From positions 23,362,905 through 23,426,904 of the forward strand of contig JASFXZ010000005.1 in the NCBI GenBank assembly GCA_032209605.1: 64,000 bases of DNA. Reading direction: 5' to 3'. Position 1 is the first letter of the stretch. Each line of letters begins with the position of its first letter. The position numbers and the translations under genes were made by a program. This document shows positions 47,394 through 59,300 of the stretch, one piece after another. This stretch comes from Mactromeris polynyma (Eukaryota; Mollusca; Bivalvia; Venerida; Mactridae). The notes under the pieces were generated by a model. It had not been told where the DNA came from, ran no database searches, and saw only the letters and a list, made by a program, of their open reading frames with translations.

Positions 47394-50300
47394 CTGAAAT
47401 AGAAAAACAGAAAAGAATTAAAATCACTCACATTTTATATCAATTTCACCAGCATAACGCACTTGGGCAAAAGTTTGAATGGTATGTGGAACAACATTTT
47501 ACAATACAGACTTAGACCACGCCCACAGCAATCTGTCCAATCAATGGCCTCAATTTCAACTGCCTAAATCATATATACAACAGCCCACAAAGTTGACACG
47601 TTTTAAGTTGGGTAGACAATCTAAAAGATATACACACTTGCTAATGCATGCCACTCAATGTCTATCCTATACATATGGGTATGAACACTAATCAGTATTA
47701 CATAATCATTCTAAAAATATTAACACTTATCATCAAACATACATAATTTATAAATAAATCCCATTTACATGTACACTTTACAGAATAAAATAAAAATTAG
47801 CTAAATTCAAGGAAAACTAGAGAAAATTTAAGAGAAAAGACTGTCTGCTCAAAAACTTGAATATTCACCAACACCCACATTACCAGGCATTGGACAAATT
47901 CAATCTAGCAGGAAAAAACTTTATTTTTAATGTTTTCCAGAATATATCTGCAGATTTATAAGCAAACAAAAGCAGTAGAGAATGAGTAGAAGAAATACAG
48001 TCATGTACATCACATTTAATGATCCGATTAATAATACAAAAATGTCCATGAAGTTTTCTTTTAAATGCAAGGTTGAAAACACCTTTTAAGCTCATTTTAA
48101 ATAATGTATTGTCTTTCCTTTTTAACAGTTTAATAATTTGTTACTTAATACAATGTTGAGATTATTTGTTTAGCTTTTTGATTCATTATTCCTGTTAAGG
48201 ACAACTTATTGTTCATCGTTTTATCTATTTGTTTATATTTTATGTAACTCAATGTCTTTCTTTGATAACTTACTGTGATAACTTGTAATACTATATATTA
48301 ATATACAATGAAATACAAGAAAAGAAATTATTGCAGACATCTGATTAGTAATTGTTTGTTTTGTTGACTGTGGGTTATACTGATATGGAGGTAATTGCAT
48401 ATATTGATTGGCAAACGCTTGCGAGAAGTTGGCATTTATAAGCAGATTAACTGGTTTTATATTGTGCAATTAAACATTTAAGATGGTAAAAAAGGGTTTC
48501 GTGGATGCATAGTTTGATAAGTGCCATATTGGAAACAGTAACAAAGGTTGTTTGTTAAAAGTAGGTAATGAAAGAGCTAATCTCATGGATATGATGAAAT
48601 GACCTTAAATGTACTGGCAGTAAGTAATATTTGCCTCATATGGCAATATAATAACGAAGTGACCATAATTATGGAGTAAATATTGTTTCCTGCTTGCAAA
48701 TAGTGATATCATGTGTTGCCTTGAAATGACTTCACTTACAGTAGAGGTTGGAAATTCCACAGCAGCGCTCAAATGTTAATTGATGAAATGACAAAAGCAA
48801 ACAATACAACACATAGATTAACATACTAAAAAGACCTGGCATCCCCTTTGATACTAAGCCTTAGCTTGATGCTACACTCAATATCATCAGTACAATGATA
48901 CACTACATGTACTAATCCCTGGCCCATTATGCGGGTTGATCTATCAGCCTGACATTCCACCCAAATTCACACAGTACACTGCCCAGCATTCACTACATAC
49001 ACTGCCCAGCATTCACTACATACACTGCCCAGCATTCACTACATACACTGCCCAGCATTCACTACATACACTGCCCAGCATTCACTACATACACTGACCA
49101 AGCTACTTGCTTTCTATTCTTCCCCTCGTAACTAATTTCCACAGTGCACCTTTAAGCTTGTAATCAAATATTGTACAAAAGTCAAACACAGTAGCAGTAA
49201 TTTGTCCAACAATTTATCTACTATAACAATCTAAGAGAATATAGAGAATTTTAGTGACCTGTCAGTATATCATAAGAATGGTATATTCTATTCCCCATAG
49301 AGGGTTAATTGTTAATTTTGTTAATGGCCTTCGACACTTGAGTATAGTCATAAACAAACTGTGAAGCAGCAAGCCAATGAAAACATGTTTTGTAAAATAT
49401 TGACCAATAGACTATGTGTGTACACAATAGCGGTATTAACTCATTTTGAATCAACTATATGACTTTTGATCATTCATTTTAGCTGTTACTATTTGTCTCC
49501 CAAAAATGGAACGTTCAAATCTAATATTACTGACAAGTCAAAAAAATGCCATGATAACTTGCTAATAGAGTATTAACATACACAAGGAAGGAGATGAAGG
49601 GTAGAAGCATGCTCTGAACCATGTACATGTATATTACATAACTGATTATGTTCTATGATTTATTATACAGAAAGTGCTAGTAATACAAACCTAAGCCGAG
49701 GGCTGACAAAGCCAAACAAAGTCATTGTCAGATTACAATAGTATACAATTTGTTTAAACCATATACGTAAAATGTACTAGGATTAGAAACGAATCTGATA
49801 GTTCAAAATGTAAGGTTGTAACAGGCATAGTGATTGAGGGTTAGAGCCCCTGACTCCTGATCCATACGTCACGAGTATGAATCCCACCTGAACGAGGCTG
49901 AACGGCAAACTTCACATTCCCTACATTACGTGCGAGTACTGGTTAGTAATACAAGTAGTCATCGAGAGTGATTAATACAAGTTGTAAACTTGCTCCACAA
50001 TCAAGGTAAGGTAAGTAAATGTAGGTTTAAACTAAAACAAGCATCAACAAGTATCAGCCGGGTGCCAATGATATTTTTAACATTCAGCGCATATACAGGC
50101 ACAAACATCAATCTGGTCACGAAAAAACGTAACTTGCTATAAGTAAGTCATCTCCACAACACTACATGCATAAAGTCAGCAAATAATGTATGTACATCAT
50201 GTAACCTACACTATTAAATATTCACCATTGGCCGTACAGTTCATTGAACAGAATACAGTACAACCTCTCTAAAGTGACCATCTCCTCAGCAACAACCTCT

Positions 50301-53300
50301 ATTCACAACATCATCAACTTTCGAGGGTTAGAATTTACTTCAATTTAACCTCTCTACAGTAACCACCTCACAGCAACTACAAAATGCCTGCCACCCGGAG
50401 GGTGTGACTCTGGAGAGGTTGCACTGTATAGACTTTGTTCTTTACGAAATAATCACATTTTTCAAACCTTCAAAAGCTTATGAATATCAATTTAATACAA
50501 ATTCAATGTATTCATGCTTGCTTTGTTTAGTAATGTTTTTAAATACATGACAATCAGAGGATGCATGCGAAGGAGGACTTGCGTCACTGCGATGCTAATG
50601 CCTAGAATCTATGACACCAACTGATTTGGGTACAGCATCTATACTTCTTGTAACAAGTGTATATTTTTGCAGATCAAAAAGTTCTCAAATTCATGATTTC
50701 AGATGTTGCCATTCACAAACATTTACACCCATGAAACATTTGACATCGCCGATTCATGAACTTTTCAACTCACAATAATATCGGCTTATACAGTGTAAGC
50801 ACAATTTAGCTACTAGTAGTAGAAATATTTATTAAGGAATAATCTAGTTCTTGCATGCAAAATTTAGGAGGTAAAGGAAATGAATGGACACAGTGGTAGG
50901 CTGGAGGTTGACTTTGCGTTCTCTGCAGTAAGCATATAAAATGTGTGCATTGGCAAGGAAATATAAACATAGACAATAGTTAACTATGTTGTGATTTCAT
51001 TGCCAATACCTTACTATAGTCCAAAGAAGGGACTTTTTTGTTTGGAACAGGGTAGAACACTAGACAGCTTTAGGGGACGGACACCCTTACAACCCTTACA
51101 TGGAATAGGGATATTTTACTCATAAACCTGGAAAATTGTGCTATTTAAAATTAGAAAGGGGAATTTGGATCCAAACTTATGTAATGAATTTTTTACTGTT
51201 TTTAATCAATTATGACAAATATACATGCAGTGTTTTCTGACAAATGTCTTACTATTCAGAGGAATGTGGATCAACCCAACTAATCTAATAAGAATTTTCT
51301 TCCTTTTTGTGAGGGGACTTTAAAGTGGAAATTGGAGAAAAGCATACTGTGTTAGTAGGAGAATAGTACCCACAAACGGCCCCAAAATGGCCGAACGAGG
51401 TGTAAATCTACTCACTACAGGTAATACACATTATCTAGGTTGACCTATAAAAGAACAGCTCACAAGCCTATGTTACAAGGTACAGGAACAGATGCGTATT
51501 TTATTGTTTACCTTTTTTGCAGACTGGTATTTATCAAGTTTCTCTTGAATCATACGACCATACTCAGGATCTGCCTTGGCGAAATTACCCACAGTTCTCT
51601 TCTGAATGAATTCCTGCGCTCCTTGTAAATGACCGGCAATATTTTCGGTCAATCTTTCCCGTTCAACAGGTGACAGCACCTAGAGAATTGACATATATTA
51701 CTTAATGTTACAGATAAGGTAATGGGGCAACACTACCATTAAATTCGAGGGTTCAACGCAAGAATATCGTAACTCTTATGTATTTATATAGTAGTTACAA
51801 TAGTCTTGCACTAAACCCTCGATTTAAAACATTGATCAAGATAACATAAAATGTGAATACATATGTAACCATTATGCAACTTTACATTATACAAACTATA
51901 CATTAGACATTTCTATTCACAAATAATTATTCAGCAAAATTGGTTGATATTTCAATAACAGTTTTTCTCTAAACTCTCATTCACACTACAACAAAATTCA
52001 ACATACAAATACACACTTTTAAACAAATCTGGTAGTTTGATGTCATATTAGCCTGAATATACATGAGAATTTTGAAATCATGGTGAAATTAATTCAGGCA
52101 ATAATAAGAAAATTAGACATTGAAAATACATAGTAATCCACAGCAAAAATTGCTATGAGATAATACATTTTCCGCAACCGCAACTCTCAATCTGGTGCTG
52201 GTTGACAATGTGTTACTTTTTCTGCAAACAGCTGGCAACCTCCCTACATGAATCAGAGGTCTGAGGAGTATCTTCAGTAAAACTGTCACGCAAAACATAT
52301 GCCTCACCAGGGCATTCGAATCCACAATCTTGCAGAGGAACTTGTTGGTAAGCCAAGAATACTGCTTAAAGTCAAAGGACAGCTGCACATAACTAAAATA
52401 CTGTAGACAACTGGACAAAAATCAAACAAATCATCAAGTAACACATACCTTGTTGAAGAAGGTTCCAACTTGCGTAAAGTTATCATCATCAGTAGTGTTA
52501 TATCGTCCTACCTGACCATCGGTTAATTTATCCATATGTTCACAATGTTTTACATCATCAACGGGACCATTGAAGCTGTTGGGGAAATAGTTTGGTGCAC
52601 CACCTGTAATAGCAATATCGTCAGTCTAACATTCTTCATAGGTAAAGTTTCCTCAAAAAGTCAACAGTAAACATTGGTTGAAATTACGCGAAAAAGGAAA
52701 ACAATCATTGTGACATAATTTGGCTTACAGACTTTTCAACCCCAAGACTTTTCAACCCCACTTTTCAAATGAAGACTTTTCAACCCCAGGACTTTTCAAC
52801 CCATGATTTCAAGACTTTTCAACCCCTACCTGTTGAGACTTTTCAACCCCTAGTTTGAATATTTTCAACCCCTACATTTATCTTTCTCAACCCCTACTTT
52901 GAAGACTTTTCAACCCCTACTTTGAAGACTTTTCAACCCCTATTTCTTTTTCTTTTTTTATCATTTTCTATATTAATTAAATATACTGGTATCTAACAAT
53001 TCACTTATTTCATGCGTAACTGTAATTCGTAAATAAAGGAAAACAATTCCTCTCAAAATGTCATCGAAAAATATATTTAATGACGTAATAACATAAACAA
53101 GTCTCTGATGTCATTCAGTATACATGCGTTAAGCGTGTCCGTTCAATCTGGGACCAATATATACATGTTGGTTCCAGGTTGAATCTCTCTGACTCGGATT
53201 GCAATCAAGTGTACGGAATTTAATACATTTTGATTGATAAAGGACTGAGCTCTTGTACAAAGATAAATATATTTTTTAAAAGTTCCTGTGTAAACTGAAA

Positions 53301-56300
53301 ATGTGTTGATAAGGTCTGAAACATGAATCAATAGAGATGGAATAAACTCACTTAATTGGATATGTACGTTTGAAGAATTTTGCTGAACATGCTTAGTAAA
53401 TCTGTCATATAAGTAACTTGCATGTTAACGGTAAATGTTACCATATTTATTTTTGTGTTTTCTGCAGTGTTCATGAGGGTTCTTATTTAATACATCAAAA
53501 GTGTTAATATTTTTTATCAGTATTCGTTTTGTAAATTGTAAACAAGCAGCGTATAATTTTCATTTAGGTTTTTCCGCTCATTTGCGTAGTATATGCACAC
53601 TGTGCAATATGATATTAACTGTTATTGTATTGTAGAAACATACACGGATATGTGATAACTCGTCTGAACAGATGGTCGGTTTTATTTGAAAATAAAACAA
53701 TGATATTGCAAATATTTGATCGTTGCGTGCACGTCATATGATGCATGTTTTTGTCACTGATGGGTATAAGGCATATCATGTTCCTGAAAGAGATATTTGA
53801 ATTTGAAACATAACTACTTATTTGTTATTCAGGTAATTAATACGAATGCCTTAACTTTAAAAAAAACGACAATATTTAGCTGTATTCGGTTAAATTAGTC
53901 ATGTACTGGAGATTAACATTTTTCCTTTTGTAATGTTACACCACTTGAAACATAAACATGCATGTATATATATTTTGCGCATTAAACTACAACGAAAGGT
54001 ATAGACAGTAGTAAATGTATGTTATTGTAAATCACAATTCGCAATTCGAAAATTGCATTCCTTTAATTTGTCATTATATTTTGTTTGATCATCATAATAA
54101 TTAGCAGATTATTTGTTTAATACAATTAAAGTTTGTTTGTTTTTATTTGTTGCACTTGTTTATTGGATCAAAGGCAATTGTGTTCTATTGATTTAACCAT
54201 CACACTTTCAATTATGTGTAAACTGTCAAGTGTACGTTGTTTAAGGTGATATATGCCCGTTAAATGTCTTGAAATGGTATTGTTATTATATATATAGGTG
54301 AATGAATCAGTATATTCTCACAATTGTCTAAAATTGGATAGGTCGTTAAGACTTATATGAATGTATATCAGTAGGTCCTTCTTAAAATGCCTTTATCAAT
54401 TAATATATGTTCATATAGTACCTAAGATTACAGATGCCATAATAAAGATATATATTCTCTTTTATCACCGATTTTGATAGAGTAATACAGGTTGAAACAA
54501 ATAAATATATATAATGTGTCTTAAAACATAATGATTTCCGAACTTTGTTTAGGTTTAACCAATAACTCAACTCAATCATATTTATTGAATAAAACATTCG
54601 TAGGCCTACATGTGTATAGCATACAATACAATATAATATATAATGTAGAGAAAGTCGTAAAAGAAATAAAAAATTATTAGTTTACAAAGAGCTTTCATGA
54701 ATGTGAAACAATTGTGTTACATTAGCAAAGTGGTCAATGAAAATATATATACATGTACATGTACCAGGTATATCTCAGTCTATCTGTACCAATAAAGAAA
54801 CACAAAGTCAACATATACAGATGACATGAGGAAAGGGCAATTATTGAGTTCTAATATCATTTGCATAATAAATTAATTTTGAAAGGTTTATCAATTCAAT
54901 CTTTGAGTCAGTGCTTAAATAAAGACAATGTAATGTTATGTTTGTTGACTGTGTTACGTAATGACGCATGCTCGCTTAGCGAGGTGATTAACAAGGTGAG
55001 AAGCCGCTGTAGCGGGTGATTAGATAATATGATAAGATTTAGGAGTGCTACTATTGATATTTATTTTTCAGAAATCAGGAATAGTTAGTTAAATACAATT
55101 ATTAAAATCGACCAAATATCATTAATATAAACAGTTTTTTGATATAACAAATGGTTAATGATTAATGATCGACTATACCAATAAAGACAATGTAATTGTT
55201 ATGTTTGTTGACTGTGTTACGTAACGACTCTGGGACAAGTATGATGAACGGGACATTGTATGCGAGGATTTTCTGCGTGAAATCGGCGAGATAAACGGTT
55301 AAGTGTATGTGCAAGTAATTGTGACAGTGTGAATAAATAGTGTGCCAGTGTGAAATAAAAAGTGTTTCTGAGTCAATTTATGTGCCAGTTTGAATAAAAA
55401 GTGTTTGAATAGTTTGAATTGGTAAAGCAGTTTCGGCAAATTCCTGAGACTGCTTTACCAATAATACGTATTACCATTTCCTTACATGTATAGTGTCAAA
55501 TTTTCGTTTCGTTTGAACTAAACATACTCCGTGAGGTCAAATATTAACATAATGTGAGACTAGTTACGTGCAAGAGACTTGATGTTTTATTCTATTCTAT
55601 TGGCTATGTATTCGTCTTTTTTTCCTTTCTATATGCTGTATATAGTAATATAGTATTCACTATTCTTCCTTTATGTATGTATATATTCATAAATAATTGT
55701 TAAACCATATATCTCCAGAAAATGGAGGCAATAAAGTTATGTATATATAAATAAATAATGTTTGAGTGTAAGTGACAGCCTAATTAGACTTAATTAGAAT
55801 AACGAATCACATCATCAATTAAATACCAATTAAATTCCACCTGCAGTTTTAGGCCAAATAAAATGTGATAGAATGAATGTGTGTATTTTGTGTGTATATA
55901 TCTTTATAAGTATTCATTTTTTAATGTAAATAAACTTAAAAATTAAACTTAAACAACATGATTGTCAACATTTTTCCAGGTAACAAATGTGATAATTGTC
56001 CAATTAAAACATATTTGAGGGGTTGAAAAGTCTAGGTTTATTAGGGGTCGAAAAGTCTTGATTTTAACAGGGGTTGAAAAGTCTTAGGCTAATTAGGGGT
56101 TGAAAATGACAGTGGGGTTGAAAAGTCTTGGATATTTTACCTTAGGGGTTGAAAAGTCTTGGGGTTGAAAAGTCTTGGGGTTGAAAAGTCTCGATACCCA
56201 TAATTTCACATGCAATCATTCAATCAAATTCAACATAGAACATTGTCAAAAGGTCTAGAAAATTTTGTACACCCAGGTTGTAATTAATTTTCTGAAGCAA

Positions 56301-59300
56301 AGTTGTAAAGAAATCTTGAAAAATTCCAGCATGATTACAGTTAAACTGATGGTCTACACAACCATTCTACACTTTGAAATAAAAAATACTGGAATGATTT
56401 CCAACCGTTTCTGTAAGTGACGACATTTCCAGAAAACGTGACATATGACGTCACCATGAACTGACAGTAAGCAATATTTGCTCTATATGGCAATATGAAA
56501 ACGAAGTGACCATATGGAGTAAATATTGTTTCCTGATTGAAAATAATATCACATGTTGCGATTTCTTGAAATTACGTCACTTACAGCAGAGGTTGTAAAT
56601 CCCATAGCAGCACTCATTTTTAGATTATAAATCTGAGTAAAACATTACTACGGTGATAGTTATACACTAGTCTAACCTTGATTGTCAGTAACACACTGTG
56701 GCCCATCTCTCTGATAGTTCCTCAGTCTGGTATTATATGGACAGTTGACAGGAATCTGCAAGTAGTTACTGCCCAGACGATGTCTGTGTGTGTCTGAGTA
56801 GGAGAACAGACGTCCCTGTCAAACAGAAATATCCCAAACATGTACTTAATAATAATTTACATGATTTTTAACTCAAATTTCTTAAGTAACATTTTATGAA
56901 GTACACTAAGCAGGATTGTTTTTATTGTAAGGTATGTTTGCGGAACTATAATTTCATTTCATTTTCTCCAAACATGCAAATTATTCATTTACAAGACAAT
57001 CATTATTAAAGTGACATTAAGAGCAAGACATTTATCTGAAGAATTATCATACAGGACAATGAGAAAGTCTCCATAACCTTCTCCACATCACCGGACTTTG
57101 TATATGTGTTCATAGGACAAGGATGCCTCCGCCTAGGGGATTTCAAGTAAAAAAGGGCCATAACTCTGCCGAAATGCATAATATGAACTCTTACCTGTAA
57201 CATTTTGTCTGGGGATGCCTCAACACCAGGAATCATATGTGCTGGAGAGAACGCAATCTGTTCAACCTCGGCAAAGTAATTCTTTGGATTTCTATTGAGG
57301 ACCATTCTCCCTACAGGGATCAGAGGGAATTCTCCCTGTGGCCATATCTAGATAACATACACAAACACATGATAATACAATGAATTCTATAAGGATAGGT
57401 ATCAGACAATCATTGACACCTTACACGAGTACCGGCCACAATTTCACAAAAATTCAAAAGCAAATGCTTAAGAAATTCGAATGCTTAAGTCTGTTATTGT
57501 GCATAGCTTATCATTGTTTACAGACACATTTAGTAATGATGTACTTAAGTATGATAATAAGCAAAAGACCATACTTAAGCATACTAATAAACTTAAGTAA
57601 TTTCGTGAAATCGGTGCCCGGTACATGTATTAGCCAATAACTAGGAATATGAGAAAGGCAGTGTAGTGGAGCAGGTGTTGGCCCCTCAACCCAGAAGTTG
57701 TGGGTTCAAACCACACAAAGTACACCACCACACCTCTTCATACAACATTAGCACTGGTCTGCCCCGAAAACAAACTTAGGCATGACGTAAATACGCCTAA
57801 TGTTTTGGCAACAATTCTCTTAAAACTGGCAGAATCATATACAATTGATGCAATTTAAAAAGAACATGTTTTCCTTTCAGAAATAAGTTTTCAAGATTAC
57901 AAAGCTGTGAAGCCTTAGAAATTAACACAGGAGCTGTGGAAACTGATGTCACAATCATTTGGTTCAAACGTATTTATATTACTATGAATATGAACAAGTA
58001 AACAACTTAAAATTGCAGAAAACCCTTAATAATAAGACCACCTTTTGGACCCTTAAAACTGGTCTTCTTATGGAAGTGGTCTTAATAATGAGACTGAATA
58101 GAGAGCTAAACTGTGAAAATGAACTTGAAAATTGGGGTGGTCTTTAAGTCAGGTTTTTCTGTATTAATCACTTTCGATCACTGCTGCCTAGGTTACTAAC
58201 CAGTGCCCACACTTTAGGGATTATAGAGTTTAAGGTTCAATCTTGCTAAGGCCAAGATTCGAACTCAAAGACTGTTGGATCAGGAGAAGGGCACACAATA
58301 TCCTGTGACCACAATGCCTCCCTTGATTTTACAACAGAGTAACTGTACAGCTATAATCTAAGGCATTTCAGACCAGACAAATATTGGGTCTTATTTGATT
58401 AATGCAGAAAAAAATATAAATCATTTCAATGATCTAACATAGTTTATGCATTTATATCCATCATTCTGAATCCAAAGAATTACGGTAGTAATGAAAATGT
58501 ACCTTTGTCAAGTCAAACGGGTTCCATCTGAACTTTTCTGCCTCCTCATAAGTCATGACCTGTATTTTGAGGCTCCATGAAGGGAAGTTACCTTCTGAGA
58601 TAGCATTGTAGAGGTCACGGATAGCGTAATCTGGATCACTGCTGGAAAGGCTACCTGCATCGTCGGACGTTAGGTTCTTGATTCCCTGGTCACACTGAAA
58701 GAATGAGTAAAATGTCATGCCATGGAATATAGTACTCATAGATAAATGTTCGAAGCCTTCCTTGAAGATTTGTTACTGTTCCAATACTAAAAAACCAACA
58801 ATAAAACAGAGTTCTTCAATAGCTAACAAGGTTCGCAGTTTTATATCTAGTCCCCAAACTAATGTATGAAGCTGCCTAATTTAGCAGATTTTGGTGAAGA
58901 CATTAATAGCATAAGACTATCCAAGATAGTAGGAAACAATTTGCAGAGAAATCAAACCGAACTGACAGACACATGCATTGATTCAGCTCTAACACCTACT
59001 CAGCACAGTCGGAATTACTTGTGTACAACAGTCAAGAAATGGTTTACCTTCCAGTGGTATTTACAATAAACAGCATCTCCTTCTTTGTTCACCAGTTTGA
59101 ATGTGTGACTCCCGTAGCCATTCATACGTCTGAAACCATCTGGGGTTCCACGATCAGAGAACAGGAAAGATACCTGATGTGTGGTCTCTGGTCGTAAACT
59201 GATAAAATCCCAGAACATATCAGGATCCTGAAAGTTACATGTTGAAAATGCCATGAACTGTCAATTTTTACGACCATTTTACAAATATGAGCAATGAAAA

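Larger units (their letters stand above)
52729..56191. mobile_element. Foldback-like element with inverted tandem-array ends, catalase intron
   Basis: The left end is about eleven degenerate copies of GACTTTTCAACCCC (52729-52945). The right end is about eight copies of the reverse complement GGGGTTGAAAAGTC (56017-56191). The outermost ends are mutual inverted repeats. The 3.07-kb interior has no credible ORF. Inverted arrays of short repeats are the hallmark of foldback-type DNA elements; no target duplication was found. Confidence 0.6.

Noticed and set aside
52729..52945. CRISPR-like repeat array
   Set aside because: The spacers are too short and irregular, the genome is animal, and an inverted partner array at 56017-56191 points to a foldback-type element.
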